Positions 15,701 to 25,222 are shown, counted from the first letter of the stretch. The stretch: DNA of 64,000 nucleotides from Methylobacterium sp. R2-1 (GCF_014191355.1 NZ_JACHWM010000001.1:186001-250000), one strand, 5' to 3'. Notes: generated from the letters alone by a model not told the origin. A program made the numbers and translations.

Positions 15701-17688
15701 AGTAGCGCCTGCGTCAGTAGCTCTAGGGCATCGCCCGCATTCTGCGCGCTGGCCGAGCCCTGCGCCCTGACGTTGAGTGCCGCGATCAGCGCGTCGAGCG
15801 CTTCGCCGGGGATCATCGTCACCGCCTCGGCGATCTGGCGGTTGCGCGCAATGTCCGCCTCGCGGCCCATGGCGTTGGCCGTGGCCTTCAACCCCTTCAC
15901 GCCCTGCGCCGCCGCCATGCCCGGCACACCGCCAGCCGCGCCCGCGACGATGGTGCCGACCTCGCCCGAGCCGGGATCGAGCGCGCGGGGAGCGAGATCG
16001 TCGGCGGCGCGCTTGCGCAACTCGGTCATGGAGTTGTTGACGATGCGCTGATGGGAGGCATCGAAGGCCCGCTCGCGCTCGACGGCGCCGACGAGACTGG
16101 TGGTCGGCTCCTCGCCGAACACGGTGTTCATCCGCGCCCGGTTCCAGTCGCCCTCGCCCTTCACGGCATCGGCCAGCGCCACACGGTCGTTGGCCTTGGT
16201 GCCGACCAGCCGATCGACCTCGGCGCGGAGACCGTCGCGCTGTGCCTGCGCTACCTCCGGCGTCATGGTCGCGGTCTCTTCCGCCAACTGGCCGGGACGC
16301 ACCGCCTCGCGGCCACCGTTGAGCAGGGTCTGGCCGCGCCCGAACGCCTCGCGCTGCCGGAAGAAATGCTCGGCTGAGCGGTTGGCGACGCCGTAGCCCG
16401 GCACCTGCGTCTCAAGGGTGCCGTTCAGCGAGCGGCGGGCGGTGGTCAGCGCGCGGAGTTCGCTGTTGCGAGCCGAGCCGCCGGCCTGCGCCTGGACGGT
16501 CGCGATCATCGCGTCGAGCGCCTCCTTGGCGTTGTGAAGCGCCTCGGGGCGAGGGTCTGGGACGCGGGTCGGGATGCCGGCGGCGTCCACGGGGCCGTCC
16601 ATCATCAGCAACTCGCGGGTACGGGCGAGTCCGGTAGCGGCACCGCCCTTCTCCCGCGCCGCGAGGCTGTCGATCATGCCGAGCACGTTGCGGGTATCGA
16701 CCTCGATGGGCTCGGCGAAGGCGCGGGCGTAGAGCGGCGGCACAACGCGCTCGTACTCGGCCTCAAGGGTGCGCTCGAAGCCGGCCGGGTTCGTGGCCGG
16801 GCCGACGTCCGCGTCGATATCTCGGCCAAGCCGGGCGTTGGCGCCGCGAGCGCGCTCGATCAGCGGGCGTGTCACGGCCTCGCGGGTGTCGGGCAAGACG
16901 GCGAGGCCCTGCGCCCGGCCCTCGAACGAGGGCGAGGCGTCGAGCAGCATCGCATCGGGGCCGAGTTCGGTCAGGCGAGCGCGCACCGGGTCGGGACCGC
17001 CGGAGTTGCGGAGATCGTCGGCGAGCTTGCCGGCGGCCTGCGCGTTGAGCCCCGGCACCGGGGCGGCGCGACCGGCGACGGCCTCGCCGATGGCGCGGAC
17101 GCCGCGGCCGACGAGATTGCCGACGGCGGGCGAGGCGCCGCCGACGACGGCACCAAGAATGGCCGCGTCGCGAGTCGCAGGAAGGCTTCCGTCGGTACGT
17201 ACGGCGGCGTCCGCGCCGCCGATCGCGCCGCCCGAAGCGAGTGAGGCCGCCGTCCGCACCGGCAGCGACGCCGCGCCTGCGCCGAACACGGCCGGCGCCG
17301 CCGCGATGGCCGGGGCCATGCCGACGACCCCGCCCAGCACCTCGCCGCCGATGGTGGCGGTCGGGCTCTCGTTCGCGGTCGCCTCGCCGAATCCCTCGAC
17401 AGTCTTCAGCTCGTCGGAGAACTTCGTGTCGTTCTTGAGCGAGCGGATGCCGGCGACTGCGCGGTTTACGCCGCCGAGCAGGTAGGGGCCGACGACGGGC
17501 ACGCCGTTGATGATACCGCGCCCGACGGCCGCCGCCTCACTGCCGGGCTGCCCGGCGGCGGGGGCGTCGGTGACGGGTGCGGGCTTCGGGTTCGCGGCGA
17601 GAAGTGCCTCGAACGGATCGGATGGCGCGGAGATTGCCGCCTGAGGCTTCGGGTTCGCTGACAGCAGGGCGTCGAAGGGGTCGCTCAT
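15637..17688 (-). CDS. Large internal virion / ejection protein
   Basis: ATG 17688 overlaps the stop of the lysozyme-domain gene (ATGA). 683 residues, mostly Ala-rich helix. The N-terminus has two copies of a short repeat (DPFDALLSANPKP and DPFEALLAANPKP) and a glycine-rich hydrophobic part (residues about 60-190), then long helices. Big alpha-helical proteins downstream of a lysozyme-bearing one match the ejection proteins of P22-like phages (gp16/gp20 position), which cross the envelope during DNA entry. Family not proven. Confidence 0.65.
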   Translation of the reverse strand: MSDPFDALLSANPKPQAAISAPSDPFEALLAANPKPAPVTDAPAAGQPGSEAAAVGRGIINGVPVVGPYLLGGVNRAVAGIRSLKNDTKFSDELKTVEGFGEATANESPTATIGGEVLGGVVGMAPAIAAAPAVFGAGAASLPVRTAASLASGGAIGGADAAVRTDGSLPATRDAAILGAVVGGASPAVGNLVGRGVRAIGEAVAGRAAPVPGLNAQAAGKLADDLRNSGGPDPVRARLTELGPDAMLLDASPSFEGRAQGLAVLPDTREAVTRPLIERARGANARLGRDIDADVGPATNPAGFERTLEAEYERVVPPLYARAFAEPIEVDTRNVLGMIDSLAAREKGGAATGLARTRELLMMDGPVDAAGIPTRVPDPRPEALHNAKEALDAMIATVQAQAGGSARNSELRALTTARRSLNGTLETQVPGYGVANRSAEHFFRQREAFGRGQTLLNGGREAVRPGQLAEETATMTPEVAQAQRDGLRAEVDRLVGTKANDRVALADAVKGEGDWNRARMNTVFGEEPTTSLVGAVERERAFDASHQRIVNNSMTELRKRAADDLAPRALDPGSGEVGTIVAGAAGGVPGMAAAQGVKGLKATANAMGREADIARNRQIAEAVTMIPGEALDALIAALNVRAQGSASAQNAGDALELLTQALLQSQGDRSRRIVPSGLLGQKP

Positions 17689-19739
17689 CGTCCAAGCCTT
17701 TCCGGCGCGATGCCGGCCTTGGCCAGCATGTCCTCGACCTGCGGGCGCAGGTCGGGGCGTTCCTTCACGATCCCCTGCGCCTTGGAGAGGTAGGTTTCCC
17801 ATGTGTAGCCGTCCGGCGGGCGGCCACCCTCGACACGCTTCGGCGGGCTCTTCGGGCCAGCATCGGGCTTCGCTCCCGCCTCGGACTCAGCCTTCCTCGG
17901 CGGCTCGTAGGGCTTCACCGGAGAGAAGCGGGGAAGCACGTCGTCGGGATTGATGCCACCGCGGGTGACGATATCGCGGTAGCGGGACGTTTCCTGTCCA
18001 AGTGCCCCCTCGTAAGCCTGCATGCGACCGAACGCTTCCGTCATGATCGCCGTGCGGGTTTCCGGTGTAAGGGCCTGCCCGCCGTTGAGGCTGTTGATGG
18101 AGCCGACGAGCCAGTCCGGTAGCGAGCCGGTGTTCTTCACCATCACCATTTCGCCCTCGCGGACCACGGAGCCGGGGTCCATGATCTTGCCGAGGCCGTA
18201 GACGAGATTGAGGTCGGCCGCCTTGCTGTTGCGGGGGGCGGCTTCGACCATCGCTTGATATATCGGGAGGGCCTGCTCGTAGTTCTTGAACGAAGCGAGC
18301 CCCTGGATCTCGCGCCGGATACCCTGCGCCTCCTCGCGCCCCTTGCGCTCGTTCTCGACCGTCTTGTCCTTGTCGGGCGCAGTGAACACGGGCTGGCGCG
18401 TTACCGGGTCGATTACGGTCGTGCCGGCCGGGACGTTCATGAGCTTCGACTGTCCGCTCAGCGCGTTCTTGAAGTCGATGAAGGTGCCGCCGAAGCCCTG
18501 AGACTGCGCAAGGGCGTAGTCGCGCTGGTCGCCGGTGAGCTTGCTCTGCTCGATCTCGCTGGAGAGGAGCGTGCGCACCGTGCTCAGTTGCTGTTCCGAG
18601 AGGCCGGGAATCAGCGAGGCACGGATCAGCGCCTGCACACGTTGAGGCGAACCGGGAGCGGCGCGCAGAACTGGCCCCGCGACGCCGGTCGGCAACCGTG
18701 CCTGCGCAAGAGCGCCTGCGGTCTGAAGGCTAGGCGGAAGGGCGGAGGCCGCCGGCGCCGACGAGGATGGGGCCGCAGCCTGCGGCTGCCCCTCCGGGAT
18801 CTGGAAGCCGGCATTCACCGTGCCCTGCGCCGGGAGATCCGCCGCGTCGGGCTCGGCGGAGGCGACCTGCGTCGCGGCCGGCGCGGTGGTCGGGGTGCCG
18901 CCCAGGCGAGTAAGATACTGGCGCGTCGTGCCGAGGCGGGCCGCAAACTCGCCATCGGGCCGGTTGTAACCGGCGAAACGCCAAGCGTTCGCCATCAACT
19001 GATTGGCTTCCTCCGGGCTCTTTGCGTTCTGGAGGGCCAGCGTCAGTTCGGGGCTTTCCGTGAGGGCGAAGGTCGCCTGCGCCGCAACCGGATCCTTGGC
19101 CCCGGCGGTCAGGCGCCGCATGTTGGCGAAGCGGTCGCCGCGCCAGGACAGGATGCCGCCGGAGGTTCCGGGCTGCCCGCTCTCGCTCGGATCCGACCAC
19201 GACCCCATGATGTTGCCGGGCTTGTAGCCGCTCTCCCGGCTCGCATAGGCGGCCATCGCCGCGAGTCCGTTCGGGTTCGTGAGGCCGCCGGCCTTCAGGG
19301 CATCTACGAAGCGGGTCTGAATGTTGCCGTCACCGCCCGGCAGCGTCACTGGACCGTTGCCGCCCCCAGCAAACGACGGCAGCGAACCCTCCGCGCGTGC
19401 CGGGCTCGATAGCTCGCCCTGTCGGTAGGACCGGCCTAGGTTGCTGCCGAAATCGCCGGAGGTAGCCGGCGCGGCCTCGCCCCCGCCACCACCGAACAAG
19501 CCCCCAAGCGTCTCGCCGAGACGCTTGCCTGCGCCACGCGTCTCCCCAAGCTTCACCAGTTCGAGACCGGTTTTCAGGTCGCCACCCTTGAGCGCAACGT
19601 CTGCCGCGCCAGCAAAGTCGCCTGTCCGGATCTTCTCGCCCAGGTCGGCAGCGAGCCCATCCTTCTTCGCGGCGTCGTAGCTCTTCGAGAACGAGTCCCC
19701 GAGCCCGGAGATCATCTGGAAGACGGTCGCACCGTTCAT
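17685..19739 (-). CDS. Ejection protein with phage tail lysozyme domain
   Basis: 684 residues. Residues 140-255 match a phage tail-lysozyme domain: FVDALKAGGLTNPNGLAAMA, AAYASRESGYKPGNIMG (catalytic-type Glu169) and GGILSWRGDRFANMRRL. The region before is Gly-rich with a helical N-terminus; the region after is Ala/Pro/Gln-rich, then long helices. It probably degrades peptidoglycan locally during DNA injection. Neighbours on both sides are ejection-type proteins with 4-base overlaps or gaps. Confidence 0.78.
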   Translation of the reverse strand: MNGATVFQMISGLGDSFSKSYDAAKKDGLAADLGEKIRTGDFAGAADVALKGGDLKTGLELVKLGETRGAGKRLGETLGGLFGGGGGEAAPATSGDFGSNLGRSYRQGELSSPARAEGSLPSFAGGGNGPVTLPGGDGNIQTRFVDALKAGGLTNPNGLAAMAAYASRESGYKPGNIMGSWSDPSESGQPGTSGGILSWRGDRFANMRRLTAGAKDPVAAQATFALTESPELTLALQNAKSPEEANQLMANAWRFAGYNRPDGEFAARLGTTRQYLTRLGGTPTTAPAATQVASAEPDAADLPAQGTVNAGFQIPEGQPQAAAPSSSAPAASALPPSLQTAGALAQARLPTGVAGPVLRAAPGSPQRVQALIRASLIPGLSEQQLSTVRTLLSSEIEQSKLTGDQRDYALAQSQGFGGTFIDFKNALSGQSKLMNVPAGTTVIDPVTRQPVFTAPDKDKTVENERKGREEAQGIRREIQGLASFKNYEQALPIYQAMVEAAPRNSKAADLNLVYGLGKIMDPGSVVREGEMVMVKNTGSLPDWLVGSINSLNGGQALTPETRTAIMTEAFGRMQAYEGALGQETSRYRDIVTRGGINPDDVLPRFSPVKPYEPPRKAESEAGAKPDAGPKSPPKRVEGGRPPDGYTWETYLSKAQGIVKERPDLRPQVEDMLAKAGIAPERLGR

Positions 19740-19743
19740 CGCG

Positions 19744-20463
19744 TCACCCGAAGATCGAGAAGGCAGAGGACATGTTGCTGCCGATGTTGCTCAGCGCGGC
19801 CGGGTTGCCCGACATGGCGCCAATGCCCTTTGCGAGCAGGTTCGCGCCGCCCATCAGAGCGCCGAACCGGTTCTCGGCCGCCTGCTGCCCGGCCATGAGG
19901 CCCTCCTGCCCGACGGTGGAGAGCCCCTTGGCCGTGTCGGTCGAGACGCCGGCCTTGGCCACGCCGGTCTGGAAGCCGACGTTGCCGAGGCCGGTTTCCG
20001 CGCCCGCCTGCCCCGAGACGGCGGTCGCCCGCTTCGTGTCGAGGTTCGCGAGGTTGGCGAGCCAGTTGTTGAAGTCCTGGCTGGCGAGCCCGGAGGCGAA
20101 CTTCATCGCGTCGGTATCGGCGTTGCCCGAGGCGAGCGTGCCGTTGACGGCCCTGGCGCGGGCGAGCGCCTGGAGCCCCTGGTCCATGTTGAAGGTGTAG
20201 CCGGTGCCGGTCGTGTAGGCGGAGCGCGCTGCGCTCGAAGCGTCGGCGCCGTTCACGCCGAGCGCATCCTGATAGAGCTTGGCGCCGCCCCGGTACTCGT
20301 CGGCGAGGTTGCCGAAGAGGCCCGAGGCCTTGCCGTACTGATCCTTGGCGAAGCCGAGCCCCTGGTCGAGCGCGTCCTTCGCCTCGTTCTCGCCCTGCTG
20401 GAGCTGCTGGGCGCCCCAGATCGCGGCCTCACGGCCGGCCTTGCCGGAGAAGATGCTGGCCAC
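19744..20463 (-). CDS. Internal virion / DNA-ejection-like protein
   Basis: 239 residues, start ATG 20463. Gly/Ala-rich, starting with a helical part containing AAIWGAQQLQQGENEAKDAL and ending in a glycine-rich hydrophobic part (ALMGGANLLAKGIGAMSG). This profile and the location between the gp10-like and lysozyme-domain proteins correspond to the smaller ejection protein (gp7 position) of P22-like phages. Inference from position and composition. Confidence 0.6.
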   Translation of the reverse strand: MASIFSGKAGREAAIWGAQQLQQGENEAKDALDQGLGFAKDQYGKASGLFGNLADEYRGGAKLYQDALGVNGADASSAARSAYTTGTGYTFNMDQGLQALARARAVNGTLASGNADTDAMKFASGLASQDFNNWLANLANLDTKRATAVSGQAGAETGLGNVGFQTGVAKAGVSTDTAKGLSTVGQEGLMAGQQAAENRFGALMGGANLLAKGIGAMSGNPAALSNIGSNMSSAFSIFG

Positions 20464-20466
20464 GGA

Positions 20467-20610
20467 TCAGGCCTCCAGTTTGGCGATGCGGTCTTCGAGC
20501 GCCGCCACGTAGGCGAGCAGTTCGGAGAGGAACCGGAACCACTCGCGCGGCAACGGCAGCGAGGCGGCGTTCGGAAGGGTAGGCTTGGTGAGGGTGGGCT
20601 TGGTGCTCAT
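20467..20610 (-). CDS. 47-residue helical protein in the tail operon
   Basis: Too short for length filters but well supported: ATG 20610 overlaps the TGA of the gp10-like gene (ATGA), and its stop lies three bases before the next start. The product starts MSTKPTLTKPTLPNAASLPL and ends in an amphipathic helix (LAYVAALEDRIAKLEA). Possibly a small structural or assembly factor. Confidence 0.6.
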   Translation of the reverse strand: MSTKPTLTKPTLPNAASLPLPREWFRFLSELLAYVAALEDRIAKLEA

Positions 20611-22028
20611 TCGGTGCGGGCCTCGACTGCCATCGCGCCCCCAAGCAGGGCGCAGTAAACCGGATCGGACACGTCCACGCGCCAGATCCGGCCCTGTGGC
20701 CCCGTCATGCCGGTGCGCAGGAGGTTGATGCGGGTGCGGCTCTCGCCCTGGCGCCCAAGTGGTCGGGAGAGCGGATTGCTCCAGGTCCGCCCGCCGTCGT
20801 CGGACCATGAGATCAGGACACGGGGATCCGAGATCGTCGGATCGGCGGAGAGGCCACCGACACCGAGGGCGAAGTCGAAATCCGCCCGCGGGATCGCGAG
20901 GCGGGCCGGGAAGCCCTGCGCCGGCAGGCTTTCGACGCGGAAGCGCAGCGGATCGCCGTCCTCGCCGAAAGCGCTCTCCGTCACCTCGAGCAGGCCGGTG
21001 CCGACCGTGTCGCCGACGAGCCAGCGCCCGAAGGCCTTCACGCTCTGCGAGGCCCGCCAGCGCGCCGACTGATGGCTGGCGCGCTCGTGCCACTGCTGCG
21101 TGGTCAGGTCATAGACCCAGGTGCGCCCCGGCATCGAGACCGCCCAGAAGGCATGCCCGGCGACGAGATGCACCGAGGCCTCGATCGCCTTCGGGTCGAC
21201 CTTTGCCGCCGCCGCGAGATCGCGCTCGACGTCGTGGTTCGAGATCCGCGCCGGGCTGTAACCGCTGAGCTGATAGACAACTGAATCGTCGCCCACCCAG
21301 ATCAGTTCGTTCGACCAGCCTTCCTCGTGACCGGCGACCGCCCACGGGCCGATCAGTCCGCGCGGAATACCGGTCACCCGAGCGAGCGGGAAGCCGTTGG
21401 CCTGCGATTGCCCGCCATAGACGCCGATTCCCGACGGACCGAACAGGAACAGCTCGTCGCGGAAGGCGATGCCGCGCAGAAGCCCGCCGGGCCGCGCCTG
21501 CTCCGTCGTTTTGTCGTTGGTGTTGAAGGTCAGACCGTTGATGCCGGTCGCGTAGCAGTCGCCGTTGCCGGCGGTGAAGAACAGGATGCCGAACAGTTCG
21601 CAGACCGAGTTCGGCGCCGGCAGGCCGGAGGGTGTCTGCAACGGCTGCGGCGCGCCGTCGGGCAGAAACCGATAGGCGCCGAGTTCCGTCACCGCGACCG
21701 CGTCTGGGTTCGGCTGGCGGTTGTTGCGGGCGATGGTGATCCGCTCCGAGCCCGGCAGCGGGCCCAGTGCGGCGACCGTGCGATCCTCGGAGATCCGCAC
21801 TAAAGTGTTCTGGTAGGCCGCGAGCACCACAGGGCCGACCTGGCGCGCGCCGCGCGGGCCCGAGACACCGACATCGACGAATCGAGACAGCCCGGGTGCC
21901 CGCCGCACCGAGACCGGGGCGCGGGCGCCGTCCCCAAGCTTCTCGGCGAACGCGTTGATGAGGCGGCCGGCGCCCTCCGCATCCGAGAGGCCCGGGCGGC
22001 TCGACAGAGGCCATGCGATGGCGGGCAA
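20607..22028 (-). CDS. P22 gp10-like packaged-DNA stabilisation protein
   Basis: 473 residues, beta-rich throughout. It opens with a segment typical of this group (RLINAFAEKLGDGARAPVSVRRAPGL) and contains repeated propeller-like strands with kelch-like spacing (FRDELFLFGPSGIGVYGG, NELIWVGDDSVVYQLSG, GRTWVYDLTTQQWHERASH). In P22, gp10 closes the portal channel after packaging and connects tail parts. Order relative to gp4-like and coat genes fits. Confidence 0.72.
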   Translation of the reverse strand: MPAIAWPLSSRPGLSDAEGAGRLINAFAEKLGDGARAPVSVRRAPGLSRFVDVGVSGPRGARQVGPVVLAAYQNTLVRISEDRTVAALGPLPGSERITIARNNRQPNPDAVAVTELGAYRFLPDGAPQPLQTPSGLPAPNSVCELFGILFFTAGNGDCYATGINGLTFNTNDKTTEQARPGGLLRGIAFRDELFLFGPSGIGVYGGQSQANGFPLARVTGIPRGLIGPWAVAGHEEGWSNELIWVGDDSVVYQLSGYSPARISNHDVERDLAAAAKVDPKAIEASVHLVAGHAFWAVSMPGRTWVYDLTTQQWHERASHQSARWRASQSVKAFGRWLVGDTVGTGLLEVTESAFGEDGDPLRFRVESLPAQGFPARLAIPRADFDFALGVGGLSADPTISDPRVLISWSDDGGRTWSNPLSRPLGRQGESRTRINLLRTGMTGPQGRIWRVDVSDPVYCALLGGAMAVEARTE

Positions 22029-22032
22029 GGGT

Positions 22033-23007
22033 CTACTCCGCTACCGATCGTGCGGCGGTGATGATCGCGGCGAGTTGCGCGTCCGTGAGGCTGAGCGTCG
22101 TCTTCACGAACTGCGCGAGTGCGCCGGCCTGCGTCACGAACGTGGTGTGATTGAAGGCGATGTTGATTGCGTCGCCACGGTCGGAGGGAACGGCATCGGT
22201 GACCGTCGCGACACGGCCCGCGCCGGAGTTCTCCAAGGCGCGGAAGAACTGCCCGCGGGTCGGCGCGTAGAGCTTGAGCGGCGTGATCGCCGCGTCCTCG
22301 ATGCCTGTCGCGCCAGATGCGCGGCGGAACACGACGGCATCAACGGCGACGGACTGCGCGGTCGATGCGGCCGTGTTGTAGATGCCGATGCGGGCAAATG
22401 AGACACCAGCCGGTGCTCGAACCTGAAATGGCCGCTCCGTCCAATCAAGCGGAATAGGCAGGTTCACAAATATTGGGGTAGTCGAGGAAAACGTGTCGTT
22501 CTTGTCGTACCAGAAGATACTTATGTTCAGGCCGGAAGCGCTCGCATTCGCAATCGCCGCAGCGAAAACACTGCCTCCGTAGACCGATTGGGGCTCCACC
22601 GGCATGCGAGACCCAACGGACGCGACGCTGGAGTTGGCGTCCGCCGTCGTCTTGGTCAGGAGGAGCGAGGTCGTTCCGGCATAGGCCGTCGTCGTGGTGG
22701 CCGAGATCGTGCTGCCGGCGGTCGTCGGCGCCAGAACACCCCAGCCGATCACCGCGCCGCCCGCTACATCCTCCATGTCCCCATTGGGGCAGAGGTTCGC
22801 GGCCATGTTGCCGATTTCGAGCCGAGACGGTCGCACCTTCCCGTTTGCATCGCCCAGCACACGCGCGGCGATAGCCGCAGGTACAGTCTGCTGCGTCCCG
22901 CCTGTCGGCGTGACGGTCATCGCGCCCGCGTCGCAGGCGATCTGATCCGTGGCCGCGATCTCGCGGAAGCCGCCGAGAACACTGGCGAGCGCCTTCCGGA
23001 GGGCCAT
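22033..23007 (-). CDS. Virion protein with carbohydrate-binding-like domain
   Basis: 324 residues in three modules. The N-terminus (SVLGGFREIAAT) resembles that of the next protein upstream (KLAGGFQEVVAT), suggesting a common docking segment. Residues about 70-215 form a jelly-roll pattern like family 4/9 carbohydrate-binding modules (NLCPNGDMEDVAGGAVIGWG, then FQVRAPAGVSFARIGIYN). The last 75 residues are shared with the protein at 12217-12576. Likely a head or tail decoration protein with glycan affinity. Confidence 0.6.
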   Translation of the reverse strand: MALRKALASVLGGFREIAATDQIACDAGAMTVTPTGGTQQTVPAAIAARVLGDANGKVRPSRLEIGNMAANLCPNGDMEDVAGGAVIGWGVLAPTTAGSTISATTTTAYAGTTSLLLTKTTADANSSVASVGSRMPVEPQSVYGGSVFAAAIANASASGLNISIFWYDKNDTFSSTTPIFVNLPIPLDWTERPFQVRAPAGVSFARIGIYNTAASTAQSVAVDAVVFRRASGATGIEDAAITPLKLYAPTRGQFFRALENSGAGRVATVTDAVPSDRGDAINIAFNHTTFVTQAGALAQFVKTTLSLTDAQLAAIITAARSVAE

Positions 23008-23041
23008 TCAACGTCTCCGGTGAGCTTGCGAGCGACGAGGA

Positions 23042-23557
23042 TCAGGCGAGGCCGACGAACGGGCCGGGCTGGACGTCGAGGGAGGTCGCGGTGATCGCCT
23101 TGCCGGCGTACTGCAGCGTCTGCCCGGCCGCGCTGGGCGGGGTCGCCGTGAACGCGCCGGCCGTGGTGCCGAGGTAGTAATCGGTGCCCGGCGTGAGGCC
23201 CGTGAGGCCCGTGTTCAGACCGTTCCGGTACACCGTCGCAGAGGCGCCGGAAGCCACCGCCGCAATCACGAACCCGTCGAGTTTCTTGCCGCCCGAGGCA
23301 GTCGCGCCGTCGGCGTTGCGGGCGTTCGTGGCGCCAGCATTCGCCCAGAGGTTCACCGCAGCTCCCGCCGCTAGGGCCTCACTCGCGGGGACGGTGACGA
23401 CGTCGGCGCCGATACCGGCCGGAAACAGCGAAATGTCGAGCAGGCCGGAGACGTTGGTCGAGACGATCTTCTCGCCGTTGCCGGCGCCGCCGAGCACGGT
23501 CGCGACCACCTCCTGAAATCCACCTGCAAGCTTCTGCAGGAAGCGGGGGGCTGCCAT
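23042..23557 (-). CDS. Head decoration-type protein
   Basis: 171 residues, beta-rich and Gly/Ala/Thr-rich with GLTPGTDYYLGTTAGAFT, a sequence style seen in capsid decoration proteins and surface proteins of several phages. The N-terminal 20 residues share a motif with the 22033-23007 product. Located between the decoration-type gene upstream and the three-module protein. No catalytic motif. Confidence 0.55.
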   Translation of the reverse strand: MAAPRFLQKLAGGFQEVVATVLGGAGNGEKIVSTNVSGLLDISLFPAGIGADVVTVPASEALAAGAAVNLWANAGATNARNADGATASGGKKLDGFVIAAVASGASATVYRNGLNTGLTGLTPGTDYYLGTTAGAFTATPPSAAGQTLQYAGKAITATSLDVQPGPFVGLA

Positions 23558-23589
23558 GGTCTACTCCTCGGTTCTCATGACGATGCGGA

Positions 23590-24138
23590 TCATCCCGCGA
23601 TCTTGATGGGCGGAAGGATTCCGACGATGAGCCGGGTCGGAGCGTCGGAGAGGCCGACCTGCTGAAGGAAGCCGCTCGTCGGTTCTTGCTGGGTCAGCAG
23701 CCCGTCCGGGCCGAGTAGCACCGGGCCGGGGCTCCACGACCAGGACGGTTCGGTCACGGGACCGGCGGCGACGTAGGTGCAGAGCGCGCCTGCCGCGGCT
23801 GCACCGGTCGAGATGCCGACCAAGGCGCCGAAGTGTGAGGGATCGGAGGCCGAGGCGAGCGCGACACCGCCAGCGACGGCCCGGATGCCGCGATGCCCGC
23901 TGATGGGCTCAACCGCCGGCGCAGTCAGATCTTCGACCGGACCGCCGCTGGCGCCGCTGAGATCGAACGTCTCGTATGCGCCGCCGCCGGAGCCAACGAG
24001 GAGCACCTTGTCGGGGAAGACGACGAGCGGCTCACCCTCGGCAAGGGAATCCATGCCGGTGGTCGGCGGCCGGTAGCCGGGGCCGAACGCTCGCGCCAAC
24101 TTCGGGCTGCGGATCTTCTCCTCGAGCGTGCGCGCCAT
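23590..24138 (-). CDS. Hypothetical virion protein, beta-rich
   Basis: 182 residues: N-terminal helix (ARTLEEKIRSPKLARAFG), then a beta-rich Gly/Ala/Pro segment (VVFPDKVLLVGSGGGAYET) and a C-terminal strand pattern (APTRLIVGILPPIKIAG). It lies between the gp4-like adaptor and the decoration-type protein, three bases from the former. It is a structural protein by position; no family recognised. Confidence 0.55.
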   Translation of the reverse strand: MARTLEEKIRSPKLARAFGPGYRPPTTGMDSLAEGEPLVVFPDKVLLVGSGGGAYETFDLSGASGGPVEDLTAPAVEPISGHRGIRAVAGGVALASASDPSHFGALVGISTGAAAAGALCTYVAAGPVTEPSWSWSPGPVLLGPDGLLTQQEPTSGFLQQVGLSDAPTRLIVGILPPIKIAG

Positions 24139-24141
24139 GGA

Positions 24142-24594
24142 TCAGCCCCGCCGGCCGCCGTCGACCGTGACGTCGAGATCGATGTCCTCGGGCGGCGTGA
24201 TGGGCCGACCGCGGCTGTTGATCGGCGCCGAGCCACCGCGACGGCCCCAGAACTGTTCCAGGCGCATCGGCGGACGGGCGTCGTAGACCCGATACGCGAG
24301 CTTCAGGTCGGTGCGGGCTTGCTCGGCATCCGCCTTGATCTCTGCGGCCTTCTGGCCGGAGATCCCGTAGGGCGTCATCGCCTGCTCGCCGACGATGCGG
24401 GCGAGCGGCAGGTAAGCCGCGTCGTCGATCTCGTCGCCGTTGAGCTTGGCGACCCCGTCGTCGAGCAGCTTCGCGCAGACGGGGTCGATCAGGTCGTCGA
24501 CCTCGGCGCGGTCCTCATCGCTCGGCGACTGGCCAGCGGCGAGCACGCCGAGGTTCTTGAGAACCCGCGCGATCAGATCCTCGCGGGTCTTCAT
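24142..24594 (-). CDS. P22 gp4-like head-tail adaptor
   Basis: 150 residues, opening MKTREDLIARVLKNLGVLAAGQ, the usual start of gp4-type tail accessory factors, followed by DRAEVDDLIDPVCAKLL and two more helices with PLARIVGEQAMTPYGISG. In P22, twelve gp4 copies bind the portal and extend the channel. The C-terminus is a Pro/Arg-rich tail. Order between coat and gp10-like genes fits. Confidence 0.72.
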   Translation of the reverse strand: MKTREDLIARVLKNLGVLAAGQSPSDEDRAEVDDLIDPVCAKLLDDGVAKLNGDEIDDAAYLPLARIVGEQAMTPYGISGQKAAEIKADAEQARTDLKLAYRVYDARPPMRLEQFWGRRGGSAPINSRGRPITPPEDIDLDVTVDGGRRG

Positions 24595-24595
24595 C

Positions 24596-25126
24596 TTAGC
24601 GGCCCTTCGCGGCGGTGGCGGGCTTCGGCTTCGTGGCCTCGTCGAGGTCGGCCTTCACCTGCGCGAGTTCCGCCTTCAGGGCGTCGATGGCCTTGGTCGC
24701 CTCGTCGCGTTCGGCGACGGCGAAGCCGCCATCCTCCTGCGCCTTGGCGAGAGCCGCCTGCAGGTCGGACATCGCGGCAGAAGCGCCTTCCAGCGTCTTC
24801 TCGGCGGAGTCGATCTCGGCGACGAGGGTGGCGTTCTCCGCCATACCGGCCTCGATCACGCCCTTCAGGCGGTCGATCTCGGTGAGCGCGGCCAGCAGCT
24901 CGTCGACTGCGGACGGCTCAGACGCCGGCACCTCGGCCGTATGCGCGAAGGTCAGACCAGTCGCGCGCATGGTCAGGGCGCCCGCCGTCGCGAGCCCAGG
25001 ATCGGTGATGACGGACGGGGAGAGGTGCCAGCCCTCCGGCAGGCCAGCACCGGGAGCGAGGTCGAAGATCTTGGCGGACCCATCGGGCTTGTAGCCCCAG
25101 GTCGCGACGGTCTCGGTGGTTTCCAT
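24596..25126 (-). CDS. Hypothetical protein with long coiled coil
   Basis: 176 residues. The N-terminal 70 are beta-like (ETVATWGYKPDGSAKIFDL; PEGWHLSPSVI), and residues about 80-165 are an uninterrupted heptad-type helix rich in Ala, Glu and Lys (LLAALTEIDRLKGVIEAGMA onward). The gene sits between the coat gene's terminator and the gp4-like gene. Possibly a minor head protein. No family recognised. Confidence 0.55.
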   Translation of the reverse strand: METTETVATWGYKPDGSAKIFDLAPGAGLPEGWHLSPSVITDPGLATAGALTMRATGLTFAHTAEVPASEPSAVDELLAALTEIDRLKGVIEAGMAENATLVAEIDSAEKTLEGASAAMSDLQAALAKAQEDGGFAVAERDEATKAIDALKAELAQVKADLDEATKPKPATAAKGR

Positions 25127-25170
25127 GAACGCCTCGTCGGAGGTGACGGGGCGCGCATGGCCCCAGAACG

Positions 25171-25202
25171 ACGAAGGGCGCCACGAGGGCGCCCTTTCGT
25201 CT
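25171..25202 (-). terminator. Hairpin after the coat gene
   Basis: An ACGAAAGGGCGCC / GGCGCCCTTCGT stem with a four-base loop lies between the coat gene stop (25223) and the next start (25126). The T-tract is weak, so it may be a partial terminator that boosts coat expression over downstream genes. Confidence 0.6.
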
Positions 25203-25222
25203 TCAGTCGGTGGTGGGATGGC

